DNA of 64,000 nucleotides from DAOTVC01 sp034437215 (GTDB lineage: Bacteria; Chloroflexota; Anaerolineae; B4-G1; SLSP01): NCBI GenBank assembly GCA_034437215.1, contig DAOTVC010000003.1, positions 1 through 64,000 of the forward strand. Direction: 5' to 3'. The notes under the pieces were generated by a model. That model was not told where the DNA came from. It worked only from the letters and a program-made list of their open reading frames with translations, and searched no databases. The position numbers were made by a program, and so were the translations under genes. Of the stretch, positions 1 through 9,377 are shown piece by piece; positions within the stretch are counted from its first letter, which is position 1, and every line of letters starts with the position of its first letter.

Positions 1-1
1 T

Positions 2-1843
2 CCCGACGCGCCCCTCGTGCCTCCGGAGTCGCCCACGGGGGAGGGGAACCTCTGCGCCCGCCACATCGTCCGCAACGGCGAGCCGGCTCCCATCCTCGAG
101 TGCTGCCCTCTCCTCCTCGACGAGACCTACCGGATGAGCCACCAGGAGCACGCCTATCTGGAGACGGAGGGCGCCCTCGCCATCCCCGAGCCCGACGGCG
201 GGGTGACGATCTACGCCAACAGCCAAAGCCCCTTCATCAACCGGGACATGGTGGCCCAGGTGACGGGGCTGCCCCCGGAGAGGGTGCGGGTGGTGCAGCC
301 TCCGGTGGGTGGCGCCTCCGGCGGCAAGGACGACGTCCTCTACCAGACCTCCGCCCAGGCGACCCGGCTGGCCCTCCGCACCGGGCGGCCCGTCCGCCTG
401 GTCCTCAGCCGCGCCGAGTCCCTGGCAGCCTCCTACAAGCGACAGGCCATGCGGGTGCGGCTGGTGCTGGGCGCCGATAGGGAGGGGCGGCTGCGGGCAG
501 CTCGGGTGGCCATGCGGGCCGACAGCGGCGCCTACGCCGCCGCTTCACCCCTCGCCACGTGGCGGGCGACGGTCCACGCGGCGGGGGCCTACCGTTACGA
601 CGCCGTCCACGTCGACATGGAGGCCGTCTACACCAACAATGGCTACTCCGGCGCCTTCCGCGGCTTCGGAAACATGCAGGCGACGGCCTGCGTGGAGCTG
701 GCGGTGGACGAGCTGGCCCAGAGGCTGGGGCGGGACCCCCTCGACTTCCGCCTGCGGAACTGCCTGCGGCGGGGCGACCGGACGATGGCGGGCAACCTGC
801 TGGAGCAGGAGGTGGGGCTCTCCGAGTGTCTGAAATGGGTGCACGAGCGCTCCGGCTGGGACGAGAAGCGCGCGGCGTACGGCGACGGGCGGGGGATCGG
901 CGTCGCCTGCTACTTCCACGGCAGCGGTCTGGGGGGTGAGGGGGAGGACTTCGCCGTCAGCACCCTGCGCATCGAGCAGGACGGCTCCATCACCCTGACC
1001 TCCGGGCTGACGGACTTCGGGCAGGGGAGCCGCACCGTCTTCACCCTGCTGGCGGCGGAGGCGCTGGGCGTGGATCGCGAGCGCCTTCACGTGCTGCGCC
1101 CCGACACCCGTACCGCCGTCGATTCGGGACCTACGGTGGCTTCCCGGGCCTCAATCGTGGGCGGGAACGCGACGCTCGTCGCCGCTCGCAAACTGGACCA
1201 CCTGCTGAGGCTGGCTGCCGCCGACCTGGCCGGCTGTCACCCCTCGCAGCTGGTCCGCGACGGCGAGCGCTACATCGGCCCCGACGAGGAGCCCCGCACC
1301 TTCGAGGAGGTGGTGGCGCGCGCTCGGTCCCTGGGTTTGCAGCTCTTCACGCGGGGGCGGTGGCAGACGCCCGAGGTGGAGTGGGACTTCGAGACGGGGA
1401 CGGGGGAGCCCTACTTCGCCTACGTCTTCGGTGCGCAGGTCGCCGAGGTGGAGGTCAACCGGCGTACGGGCCGGGTGCAGGTGGTGGGGATGTGGGCGGC
1501 CCACGATGCGGGCACCGTGCTCTTTCCCCAGGGGGCGCTGGGCCAGCTCTACGGCGGAATGGCTCAGGGCCTCGGTTACGCGCTGCTGGAGGGCTTCGAG
1601 TTCGAGGAGGGGGTGCCTCAGAAACTCAGTCTGGCGCGCTACCGTATTCCCCGCGCTACCGACGTGCCGGAGATCGAGGCGACCTACGTTAAAACGAGGT
1701 TAGAAGCGGGTCCTTACGGGGCGAAAAATCTCGCCGAGCCGGTGATGATCGGGGCACCGCCGGCCATCGCCAACGCCGTCTCCCACGCCACCGGCGTGCG
1801 CGTCCGCACTCTGCCCATCGATCGTGCCCTGCTCAAGCTGTGA
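2..1843 (+). CDS. Xanthine dehydrogenase family molybdopterin-binding subunit, 5'-truncated by window
   Basis: Large molybdenum-cofactor subunit of the xanthine oxidase/aldehyde oxidase family, which hydroxylates N-heterocycles or aldehydes together with FAD and 2Fe-2S partners. The reading frame is open to the window edge (it reads PDAPLVPPES before the GTG at 17), so the true start lies outside; 613 residues are visible against roughly 750 usual. Visible family motifs, counted from position 17: GGASGGKDD near 98, GAFRGFGNMQ near 212 (cofactor binding), HDAGTVLFPQG near 496, and GAKNLAEP near 568 with the expected catalytic Glu. The substrate cannot be told from this part. The FAD and Fe-S subunits are not in the window and would lie upstream if present. 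It ends 75 bp before the convergent thyX. Confidence 0.9.
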   Translation, partial: PDAPLVPPESPTGEGNLCARHIVRNGEPAPILECCPLLLDETYRMSHQEHAYLETEGALAIPEPDGGVTIYANSQSPFINRDMVAQVTGLPPERVRVVQPPVGGASGGKDDVLYQTSAQATRLALRTGRPVRLVLSRAESLAASYKRQAMRVRLVLGADREGRLRAARVAMRADSGAYAAASPLATWRATVHAAGAYRYDAVHVDMEAVYTNNGYSGAFRGFGNMQATACVELAVDELAQRLGRDPLDFRLRNCLRRGDRTMAGNLLEQEVGLSECLKWVHERSGWDEKRAAYGDGRGIGVACYFHGSGLGGEGEDFAVSTLRIEQDGSITLTSGLTDFGQGSRTVFTLLAAEALGVDRERLHVLRPDTRTAVDSGPTVASRASIVGGNATLVAARKLDHLLRLAAADLAGCHPSQLVRDGERYIGPDEEPRTFEEVVARARSLGLQLFTRGRWQTPEVEWDFETGTGEPYFAYVFGAQVAEVEVNRRTGRVQVVGMWAAHDAGTVLFPQGALGQLYGGMAQGLGYALLEGFEFEEGVPQKLSLARYRIPRATDVPEIEATYVKTRLEAGPYGAKNLAEPVMIGAPPAIANAVSHATGVRVRTLPIDRALLKL

Positions 1844-1918
1844 AGTTGAGCGTTTCCCGGCCTTGCGCTCTCCGCGCCCTCTGCGGTTAGTCCCCCCCTT
1901 CTCGCGGGGAAGTCAGGC

Positions 1919-2551
1919 CTAGAGCTCCCAGAAGTGCGGATAGCGCTCCCGCAACGTTTCCAGCTGCTCCCCGAAGAGGGTGGGGGCCTGGGGAGCGACG
2001 GCTTCCAGCATCGCGATGGCCATCCGCCGGATCTCCCACTGAGCCTCGGGGGTGATGCGGATCTTGAAGAAGTGGCGCAGCTCGCGGAAGTTCATGGTCA
2101 CGACGATGCGCGTCGCCGTGGCGTTGGGGAGAACGAAGCGCGCATCCTCCTTGCGGATCCCCTGCTCCCGCAGGGTGCGGTAGGTCGCCTGCACCTCCTC
2201 GAGCAGGGCCTCGAAGGTGCGCCGGGCCTCGGGGTCCTGGGCGATGGCCTCGGGCAGCACCCACTCGGGGTCTGCCAGATCGACGTAGCGCTGGCTTTCC
2301 TGGCTGTAGGAGGCGATGCGATGGCGCACCAGCTGGTGGCTGCACGCCCGGCTGATGCCGCTCACCGCGAAGGTGGCAGCGGCGTGCTCGATGATGCTCT
2401 CGTGCCCCTCCTGGAGCCGGGCCCGCAGGAAGGCTGCCGGGTCCCCGCGACCGGCGCTGCGGTAGCAGACCCGCCCTGCGCGCTCGATCAGGGCCTCGGG
2501 GCCGCCGTCGTCTTTGAGATAACGGGTGATGGCGATCAGCTCTACCTGCAT
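1919..2551 (-). CDS. thyX: Flavin-dependent thymidylate synthase ThyX
   Basis: Makes dTMP from dUMP using methylenetetrahydrofolate as carbon donor and FADH2 as reductant. It replaces ThyA. The protein is 210 residues. The ThyX signature RHR-x7-S is present at residues 76-88 (RHRIASYSQESQR), preceded by EGHESIIEHA, another conserved block. The start at 2551 was chosen over longer in-frame extensions because GAGGAGG sits just upstream of this ATG and the protein then begins MQVELI, as family members do. It lies 86 bp downstream of a cytidylate-kinase-like gene on the same strand, so both are probably one nucleotide-metabolism transcript. Confidence 0.96.
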   Translation of the reverse strand: MQVELIAITRYLKDDGGPEALIERAGRVCYRSAGRGDPAAFLRARLQEGHESIIEHAAATFAVSGISRACSHQLVRHRIASYSQESQRYVDLADPEWVLPEAIAQDPEARRTFEALLEEVQATYRTLREQGIRKEDARFVLPNATATRIVVTMNFRELRHFFKIRITPEAQWEIRRMAIAMLEAVAPQAPTLFGEQLETLRERYPHFWEL

Positions 2552-2637
2552 GCTGCCTCCTCGGTGTCGGATCTGTCGCAACGAGAACCGGCGTCGGGGC
2601 GGTGGAGCTCGTCTCGACGCCGGTGTTGGGTCGTGGA

Positions 2638-3303
2638 TTACGCGTGGGAGACCGTCTTGAGCTCCGTCACCGCGTCGCCGATGATCTTGGCGACCGAATC
2701 GAGCCCCCAACGCCCTGTGTTAAAGACCATGTGGTAGAGGAGGGGATTCCTCCAGTCGCCGCCGTAGAAGCGCTCGATGTAGGCTGCCGCGGCCTCGTCC
2801 CGCTCCCTGGCACGCGCCCGGGCCTCGCCCAGGCTCAGCCCTTCCTTGTTCTGGATGCGCATCACCCGGGCTCCCTGGGGCGCTTCGATGCGCACGTGCA
2901 GGACCCCGTGGGCGTCCTTGAGCACAGCCTGTCCTCCGCGACCGATGATGACCAGATTCCCGTACTTGTAGGCGGCGCGAATGGTCATCTGGACCAGCTC
3001 GATGCACTGCTCTTCGTTCAGCTTCTCGATGGCCCGACGCTGTTCCTCGGTGGCCTCATCCTGCTCCAGGATCTCGACCTCAGCCACGACCCGGGAACGA
3101 CCGAGGAGACGATCGAGGAAGCTGCGGACCCGGTAGTCGGTCTCCGAGAAATCTACGACCCTCCGTTCCAGCAGCCCCATCTCGGTTGCGACTTGGGCCA
3201 TCATCGTCTTGTCGAAGTAGCGATAGCCCAAGATCTCGCAGATGCGCTGGGCGACCTCTTCCCCGCCACTTCCGTACTGCCGGGAAATGGTGATCACCGC
3301 CAT
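2638..3303 (-). CDS. Cytidylate kinase-like family protein
   Basis: A 221-residue P-loop kinase of the cytidylate-kinase-like group. The N-terminus reads MAVITISRQYGSGG, with the phosphate-binding loop at about residues 7-16, followed by the typical GYRYFDKTMM segment; IGRGGQAVL lies mid-protein. True CMP kinase (cmk) has a somewhat different NMP-binding insert, so the substrate is not certain. The start at 3303 has GGGAGGAT upstream and replaces a longer frame opening at 3381. A plausible promoter lies at 3390-3418. It precedes thyX by 86 bp, which fits pyrimidine nucleotide supply. Confidence 0.85.
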   Translation of the reverse strand: MAVITISRQYGSGGEEVAQRICEILGYRYFDKTMMAQVATEMGLLERRVVDFSETDYRVRSFLDRLLGRSRVVAEVEILEQDEATEEQRRAIEKLNEEQCIELVQMTIRAAYKYGNLVIIGRGGQAVLKDAHGVLHVRIEAPQGARVMRIQNKEGLSLGEARARARERDEAAAAYIERFYGGDWRNPLLYHMVFNTGRWGLDSVAKIIGDAVTELKTVSHA

Positions 3304-3389
3304 GTTATCCTCCCTCCCTGATGGTTGATCGCTTATGAAGACCTGCCTGGTTCGAGATGCTCCCCTCTTCGTGGACGCCATCTACACTT

Positions 3390-3418
3390 ACTATACTCCA
3401 GGCCCTTCACTTTACCAA
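3390..3418 (-). promoter_or_regulatory. Predicted sigma70-type promoter of the cytidylate-kinase-like/thyX pair
   Basis: Read on the minus strand: TTGGTA, 17-bp spacer, TATAGT. The predicted transcription start is about 80 bp before the ATG at 3303. Confidence 0.5.
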
Positions 3419-3724
3419 CCTGGTTAGGGTTCGTAAAAATATCGCCTGTGGCTCAAGCCCCAGGCTACCACGAAGCAAGGGTGCTCCAGCAAGCACACTG
3501 CCGGAAGCACATCCTCAGTCGGCTGAAGCCGACTTCAATAGGGTAGCCGGCGGTTTTAACCGCCGGCGGAGAGGTCGTAGCCCGGCTCGGTTTAGCACTC
3601 CTCGTCCGGATCAGTAATTGTGTGCCGTCATTCCGAGCGTGGCGCACGCAGTCGAGGAATCTCAACGTGCCAAGGATTACTCGGCGGGGGGCGAGATCCC
3701 TCCGGTGTTCCGGCAAGGCCCGGG

Positions 3725-3752
3725 TTGCAATCAGCGAAAATTGGCTTACAAT
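3725..3752 (+). promoter_or_regulatory. Predicted promoter of the first histidine kinase gene
   Basis: TTGCAA, 16-bp spacer, TACAAT, ending about 80 bp before the ATG at 3834. Four of six and five of six consensus bases match. Confidence 0.4.
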
Positions 3753-3833
3753 GGGTGTATCATTGTTAAAGTAAGGTAATAGTTTGAGCCGACCTTTGAA
3801 ATTGGCGTGATAAATTTGTGACGGTCCTCTCCG

Positions 3834-6311
3834 ATGAGCAAAGTCGAACACGAACAGCTATCTGAATGGCGCACCAAGTTCCAGCAGGTCCTGGCACACT
3901 TCCCCTTCCCTCTGTTGGTTCTCGATCAGCTCGGCAGTGCCATCTACGTCAACCCTAGATTCTTGGAGCTCTTTGAGTATACCGAGGAGGAGATCCTGCA
4001 AGGGACGTCCTGGATAGAACGGGCCTTCCCTGCCGCGGACCGCCGTCGCCGCTTCAAGTTCTGGTTACGTCAGGCGCTCCATTCCCCCACTTCAGGCGCC
4101 TTCTCCCTGCCCACCTGTGATCTTCACTGCGGTCGGGGGGGTGTACGCACGGTCGATCTGCAGGTGGTCCCCATGGGTGAGGAGGAGTATCTTCTCATTG
4201 GAGAGGACATCACCCGCGAGAAGGCGGCCTGGCAGGCGTTGAATGAGAGCGAGGCCACGAATCGTGCCCTGCTCAAAGCCATCCCCGATCCCCTCTTTCA
4301 CCTGACGGCCGATGGTACCATCCTCGATTTCGTCGCCGCGCGTGACTTCAAGCTGCCGGTAAAGCGGGAGCAGATGGTGGGCAAGTCTCTGCAGGAGGTG
4401 TTGCCCAGCGAGCCGGCGCACAAGATCGCAGAGGGGCTGGCGCGCGCCCTCGAGACTCAGGACACGCAGACCTACGAGTATTCCGTGGTGCAAGGAGGGC
4501 AGCGGCGCTACTACGAGGTGCGGATGGTCGCTTCCGGCGGGAACGAGGTCCTGGCTCTCATGCGGGACATCACCGAGTTGCAGCAGGTGATGGATCTGTT
4601 GCGCGAGAACGAGGCGCGCTACCGCTCCCTCATCTACGATGTCCTCGATCACGCAGCCGTGGGCATCTTTCTGTTGGAAGCGGACCGCCGGATCATCTGG
4701 ATGAACAGCACGTTGGAGCGCTACCTCGGTCTTCCCCGTGAGAAGGTCGTGGGGAAGGACAAGCGGGAGGTCATTGAGGCATATCTGCGCGGAATCCTCG
4801 AGGATCCGCTCTCCTACCTGACGGCTTCTCGGGCGGCCTACGAGGCCTCCTTCCCCATCGAGGGGCTGGAGTGTCACGTCCTGCCCGGAGAGGGGCGGGA
4901 GGAGCGGTGGCTGGAGTATTGGAGCCAGCCCATCGCTCTGGGGCTCTACGCGGGCGGGCGCATCGAGCAGTATACCGATATCACCACTCGCAAGGTGGGT
5001 GAGGCGGCCCTCGAGAAGCTGCTGGCGGATCTCACCCGCCGCACCCTCCAACTGGAGACCGCAGTTGAGGTTGCAAAGTCGGCCAGCACCGTCCTCGATC
5101 CCGATGCGCTGATGCAGCGGGCCGTCCATCTGTTGCAGGAGCAGTTCAACTTCTACTACGTGGGCATCTTCACCCTGGATGAGCCGGGCGAGTACGCCCT
5201 GCTGCGAGCGGGAACAGGAGAGGCGGGGCGCAGGTTGCTGCAGGAGGGCCACAAGCTGGCCGTCGGGGGGAAGTCCATGATCGGTCGAGCCGTTGCTACG
5301 GGTGAGGCGCGGATTGCGGACGACGTTGGGGGCGAGACGATCCGTTTCGACAATCCCTATCTTCCCCAGACCCGTTCGGAGGTCGCCCTGCCCCTGATGG
5401 TACGGGGCAGAATCGTGGGCGCGCTCTCCGTACAGAGCATCCAGCAGAGTGCCTTTTCCACCGAGGAGGTCACCGTTCTCCAGGCCATCGTGGACCAGCT
5501 CGCCGTCGCTCTCGAAAACGCGCATCTCTTCGAGGCTGCCCAGCGGGAGATCGAGCGTCGCCGTGTCGTGGAGGTCCAAATCCGGCAGCTCAACGAGGAT
5601 CTGGAACGCCGGGTGCGAGAGCGAACGGCCCAGCTCGAGGTCTCGAATCAGGAGCTGGAAGCCTTCGCCTACTCCGTCTCTCACGATCTACGCGCCCCGC
5701 TGCGCAGCATCAACGGCTTCAGCCAGGCCCTGATTGAGGACTGCGGCATCAGCCTGGAGGGGATCTGTGTGGACTACTTGAACCGTATCCGGACAGCCAG
5801 CCAGCGCATGGGAGAGCTCATCGACGATCTCCTGCATCTCTCCCGGCTCACGCGTTCCGAGATGCACCGGACAGAGGTGAACTTGAGTACGCTGGTGAGC
5901 GACGTGGTCGAAGAGCTGCGCCAAATGGAGCCGGAACGCCAGGTCGAGCTGACGGTGGAACCCCACGTCAGGGTTGAAGGGGACCCGCGTCTTCTGCGGG
6001 TGGCGCTGGAGAACTTACTCTCGAATGCCTGGAAGTTTACCTGTGAACGTGAGGTCGCCGAGGTAAGTTTCGGTGTGACGGAGCTGGAGGGGCAGGCGGT
6101 CTGCTTCGTCAAGGATAACGGGGCGGGTTTCAATATGGAGTACGCCGACAAGCTCTTCACGGCGTTTCAGCGCCTGCATGCAACGGCGGAATTTGAGGGG
6201 ACCGGTATTGGATTGGCGACGGTGCAGCGGATCATTCACCGTCACGGCGGCAGAATCTGGGCCGAGGGTGAAGTCGATAAGGGTGCCACCTTCTATTTCA
6301 CGTTGGCCTAG
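3834..6311 (+). CDS. Multi-PAS/GAF sensor histidine kinase
   Basis: Soluble-looking 825-residue sensor kinase; no membrane segment is visible. Order: PAS (about 15-130, with VNPRFLELFEYTEEEIL), PAS (about 140-260), PAS (about 265-385), GAF (about 400-560), a short coiled coil, HisKA with phospho-acceptor His617 in SVSHDLRAP, then HATPase_c with NLLSNAWKF (N box), DNGAGF (G1) and GTGIGLATV (G2). The catalytic half resembles cyanobacterial phytochrome-type kinases, and the next gene is an Rcp1-like regulator, which fits that pairing. The GAF domain has no clear bilin-binding Cys, so light sensing is not claimed. The ATG at 3834 has only a weak ribosome-binding site. Confidence 0.92.
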   Translation: MSKVEHEQLSEWRTKFQQVLAHFPFPLLVLDQLGSAIYVNPRFLELFEYTEEEILQGTSWIERAFPAADRRRRFKFWLRQALHSPTSGAFSLPTCDLHCGRGGVRTVDLQVVPMGEEEYLLIGEDITREKAAWQALNESEATNRALLKAIPDPLFHLTADGTILDFVAARDFKLPVKREQMVGKSLQEVLPSEPAHKIAEGLARALETQDTQTYEYSVVQGGQRRYYEVRMVASGGNEVLALMRDITELQQVMDLLRENEARYRSLIYDVLDHAAVGIFLLEADRRIIWMNSTLERYLGLPREKVVGKDKREVIEAYLRGILEDPLSYLTASRAAYEASFPIEGLECHVLPGEGREERWLEYWSQPIALGLYAGGRIEQYTDITTRKVGEAALEKLLADLTRRTLQLETAVEVAKSASTVLDPDALMQRAVHLLQEQFNFYYVGIFTLDEPGEYALLRAGTGEAGRRLLQEGHKLAVGGKSMIGRAVATGEARIADDVGGETIRFDNPYLPQTRSEVALPLMVRGRIVGALSVQSIQQSAFSTEEVTVLQAIVDQLAVALENAHLFEAAQREIERRRVVEVQIRQLNEDLERRVRERTAQLEVSNQELEAFAYSVSHDLRAPLRSINGFSQALIEDCGISLEGICVDYLNRIRTASQRMGELIDDLLHLSRLTRSEMHRTEVNLSTLVSDVVEELRQMEPERQVELTVEPHVRVEGDPRLLRVALENLLSNAWKFTCEREVAEVSFGVTELEGQAVCFVKDNGAGFNMEYADKLFTAFQRLHATAEFEGTGIGLATVQRIIHRHGGRIWAEGEVDKGATFYFTLA

Positions 6312-6324
6312 GAAGGAGTAGCGA

Positions 6325-6771
6325 ATGAAAGAGAGTCTGTTGTTGCTTGTTGAGGACAACCCGGATGATGAGTTTTTGACGCTGCGGGCGTTGAAAAAGG
6401 GCAACGTGGCGAACGACGTGGTCGTTGCCCGCGACGGGGCCGAGGCCCTCGACTATCTCTTTCGGCAGGGGGGTTTTGCGGAACGAGCTGAGGGCAGGAT
6501 GCCGCAGCTGATCCTGTTGGATTTACAACTGCCCAAGATTAGCGGGTTGGATGTCCTACGGCGTCTGCGTGCCGACGAACGGACCCGGCTGCTCCCCGTG
6601 GTGATCCTCACCTCTTCCGATGAAGAGCAGGACATTCTGGAGAGCTACGATCTGGGAGCGAATAGTTACATTCGCAAGCCTGTCGACTTCGAGCAGTTCA
6701 CCGATGCCGTCAGCCAGTTGGGCTTCTACTGGTTGCTCCTCAACACTGCTCCGCCGCGCGGTGGCCTCTAG
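6325..6771 (+). CDS. Single-domain response regulator, Rcp1-like
   Basis: A 148-residue receiver with no output domain. LLLVEDNPDDEFL supplies the acidic pocket; Asp66 in LILLDLQLPK is the phospho-acceptor; VILTSSDEEQD and the Lys in NSYIRKPVDF complete the active site. The DNPDDE start and the DYLF segment are typical of regulators paired with PAS/phytochrome-like kinases. AAGGAG precedes the ATG by 6 bp. It begins 13 bp after the upstream kinase stops and ends 2 bp before the next kinase starts, so the three genes are almost certainly co-transcribed. It probably receives phosphate from His617 of the upstream kinase and may pass it on by protein contact. Confidence 0.93.
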   Translation: MKESLLLLVEDNPDDEFLTLRALKKGNVANDVVVARDGAEALDYLFRQGGFAERAEGRMPQLILLDLQLPKISGLDVLRRLRADERTRLLPVVILTSSDEEQDILESYDLGANSYIRKPVDFEQFTDAVSQLGFYWLLLNTAPPRGGL

Positions 6772-6773
6772 CC

Positions 6774-9377
6774 ATGGGGAACCCTCTGCACGTCTTGCTC
6801 GTGGAAGATCGGGAGGATGATGCCCTCCTGATCGCGCGCACTCTCATGCGTGGTGGGTTTGAGATGACCTACCGGCGGGTGGAGACTGCCGATGCGATGC
6901 GTGCCGCCCTGCAGGAGGAGCACTGGGACATCGTCATCTCCGACTACTCCATGCCGGCCTTCAGTGGTTTGAAAGCGCTACGCGTCTTGAAGGAGCTGGA
7001 GATCGACCTCCCTTTCGTTCTCGTCTCCGGTACCATCGGTGAGGACGTTGCCGTGGACGCGATGAAATCGGGCTCCCACGACTACGTCATGAAGGACAAC
7101 CTCGCTCGTCTGGTCCCCGCCGTTCAGCGGGAGCTGCAGGAGGCCCGCGTCAGGCGGGCCCGACGTCGGGCAGAGGAGCAGCTGCGCAAACTGTCGCGGG
7201 CGGTAGAGCAGAGCCCGGTGGGTGTCCTGATCACCGATGCCGAAGGTAACATCGAGTACGTGAACCCACGTTTCGAGGAGATGACGGGGTATACTGCTGA
7301 GGAGGTGTTGGGGAAGCCCATCTCGCTGTTACGCTCCACCGCAGCCTCGGTGCACCTCTCCGACAAAATGTGGGATGCGATTCTGACCGACCACGAGTGG
7401 CGGGGGGAGCTGGAGAACGTGAGGAAGAGCGGCGAATCCTACTGGACCTCCGTCTCCATCTCACCCGTACAGGATCAAGAGGGTCTCATCACCCACTACG
7501 TGGCCATCCAGGAGGATATCACCAACCGTAAGCGCGTCGAGGAGGAGCGCATCCAGCTGGTCGAACGCATGCAACGGCAGCACGCCGTCCTGGTGCAGTT
7601 GACGACCCATACCGCTATCGCTGAAGGGGATCTGGGTGAATCCCTGCGGGTGATCGCTGAATCGGCGGTGAACACGCTGGATGTGGACTCTGTCAACATC
7701 TGGAAGTTCTCTCTGGACGGGCGGGAGATGCATGCCCTCGAGGAGTACCAGCGCGGGAAGGGACGGCTGCGGATGAAGGGCGCCATCGAGGTCGTCGCTT
7801 ACTCACGTTTCCTGGCGGCCCTGCGGGCGGGGCGGGTGATCGCTGCTGCCAACGTCAACATCGACACACGCACCCAGGAGCTCAACGCTGACTACTGGCT
7901 CAACAAGCGGGTGAAGGCGGCCCTGGAAGCGCCCATTCGGGTGCACGGTGAGGTCGTCGGTGTCGTTTCCCACCAACACTTTGACAGTAAGCGGGCCTGG
8001 TATCCCGATGAGATCACCTTTGCCAGCCAGATTGGGGATCTGGTGGCGCAGGCCTTCTTGAACACCGACTTGAGACGGCGTGCGGATGAACTGGTGACCA
8101 TCACTCGCGTGAGCCGGGAGATCACCTCGGTGGATAATCTCAAGAGGGTCTTCACTTCTATTGCCAAGCATGCTGCAGACCTCTCCCAGTCCGACGCCGG
8201 CGGGGTCTTCACTTTCCGGGAGGACGGACGCCTTTGCCTGGCCGCGACGCACGGGGTGCAGCAGGAGCCCGTCGAGCGTTTCAACGCGCGCGGCGTCGAC
8301 GTTGGTGAGGGCGTTATCGGACTCGCCGTGGAACAGCGCAAACCCGTGCAGGTCTCTGACGTGATGGAGGAGGCCGAGAGTGACTTCGGGGAGATCGTGA
8401 AGCAGGAGGAGATCCGGGCCATTCTTGCCGTGCCCATGCTGCGCGATTCCGAGGTGATCGGCGGGATCGTGCTCTGGCACCGCGAACCGCGCCGCTTTGC
8501 CCCGCACGAGGTCGACTTCATCCAGGCGCTTGCTCAACAGTGCGTCAACGCCGTGGAGAACGCTCGCTTCTTCGCCGAGGAGGAGCGGCGGGCCGCCGAG
8601 CTCGCACGGGCTCTCAAACAGCAGCAGGAGTTGGCCCGGTTGAAGAGCGAGTTTATCCAGAACGTCTCGCACGAGCTGCGGACACCCATGGCAATCATTC
8701 GCGGCTACATCGAGCTCCTGGAGAGCGGTGATCTGGGAGAGCTGCAGCCCCAGCAGGTGGAGCCGGTCGAGATCGTGGCCCGCCGCATGCGCATGCTCTC
8801 CAAGATGGTCGACGACATCAATGCCATCCTGGAGGTGGAGTCGCGCACGCCACTTCGCAAGCCCGTGGACTTTGCAAGCCTGGTGCGGGAGATGCTCCTC
8901 GATTTTCGTGTGGCAGCATCCGAAGCGGGGCTGCAGCTCTCCGCCGATATTCCCGAAGACCTGCCCACAATCATCGGGGATCCCACGCACCTGCACCGGG
9001 TGCTGGACAACCTCCTGGGGAATGCGCTCAAATTCACCCCTGAGGGAGGGACGGTCGCCGTCCGTCTGAGGCAGCAGGGCGAGGCTCTCGTGCTTGAGGT
9101 GCAGGATACGGGCATCGGTATTCCTGAGGACAAGCTGGATCGTGTTCTCGATCGCTTCTACCAGGTCGACGGCAGCATGAGCCGCCGCTATGGGGGCAGT
9201 GGGCTGGGGCTGGCTTTGGTCAAGGAGATCGCCGACGCGCACGGCGGCTCCGTCAGCATCGAGAGCGAACCGGGCGCGGGCAGCCTCTTCCGGGTACGAC
9301 TCCCCCTGCACGATAGGGCGTCCGAGGCCCGAGACGAACGTGCTGACGGGATGTGGAGCTCCCGCTCCTTGGGGTGA
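6774..9377 (+). CDS. Receiver-PAS-GAF-GAF hybrid histidine kinase
   Basis: An 867-residue kinase that begins with its own receiver domain (Asp57 in IVISDYSMPAF), followed by PAS with PAC (about 145-265, ITDAEGNIEYVNPRFEEMTG), two GAF domains (about 275-425 and 440-590), HisKA with His633 in NVSHELRTP, and HATPase_c ending with GGSGLGLALVKEIADAHGG. No membrane segment. The N-terminal receiver suggests input from another kinase, most simply the one encoded just upstream. The last 20 residues are low-complexity and its stop overlaps a possible GTG-started micro-ORF (9374-9487). Start ATG 6774 lies 2 bp after the preceding stop. Confidence 0.92.
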   Translation: MGNPLHVLLVEDREDDALLIARTLMRGGFEMTYRRVETADAMRAALQEEHWDIVISDYSMPAFSGLKALRVLKELEIDLPFVLVSGTIGEDVAVDAMKSGSHDYVMKDNLARLVPAVQRELQEARVRRARRRAEEQLRKLSRAVEQSPVGVLITDAEGNIEYVNPRFEEMTGYTAEEVLGKPISLLRSTAASVHLSDKMWDAILTDHEWRGELENVRKSGESYWTSVSISPVQDQEGLITHYVAIQEDITNRKRVEEERIQLVERMQRQHAVLVQLTTHTAIAEGDLGESLRVIAESAVNTLDVDSVNIWKFSLDGREMHALEEYQRGKGRLRMKGAIEVVAYSRFLAALRAGRVIAAANVNIDTRTQELNADYWLNKRVKAALEAPIRVHGEVVGVVSHQHFDSKRAWYPDEITFASQIGDLVAQAFLNTDLRRRADELVTITRVSREITSVDNLKRVFTSIAKHAADLSQSDAGGVFTFREDGRLCLAATHGVQQEPVERFNARGVDVGEGVIGLAVEQRKPVQVSDVMEEAESDFGEIVKQEEIRAILAVPMLRDSEVIGGIVLWHREPRRFAPHEVDFIQALAQQCVNAVENARFFAEEERRAAELARALKQQQELARLKSEFIQNVSHELRTPMAIIRGYIELLESGDLGELQPQQVEPVEIVARRMRMLSKMVDDINAILEVESRTPLRKPVDFASLVREMLLDFRVAASEAGLQLSADIPEDLPTIIGDPTHLHRVLDNLLGNALKFTPEGGTVAVRLRQQGEALVLEVQDTGIGIPEDKLDRVLDRFYQVDGSMSRRYGGSGLGLALVKEIADAHGGSVSIESEPGAGSLFRVRLPLHDRASEARDERADGMWSSRSLG

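Larger units (their letters stand above)
3304..3833. repeat. 530-bp intergenic region with REP-like hairpins and fragments of dispersed repeats
   Basis: No credible gene. From 3421 there is a run of repeat modules. TTAGGGTTCGTAAAA (from 3424) recurs at 47557 and, inverted, at 13596-13610. GCTCCAGCAAGCACACTGCC (3483 on) and the following CCTCAGTCGGCTG recur inverted at about 47500-47546. TCCGGATCAGTAA (about 3605) recurs near 47740. Three short hairpins follow one another: GGCTCAAGCC-type (about 3449-3470), AGTCGGC/GCCGACT (about 3517-3534) and GCCGGCGGTT/AACCGCCGGC (3546-3567). The block looks like a mosaic of REP-type extragenic elements. Confidence 0.7.

Noticed and set aside
3465..3851. 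128-codon minus-strand frame over the intergenic repeats
   Set aside because: It lies on REP-like repeats, has no ribosome-binding site and overlaps the kinase promoter and start.
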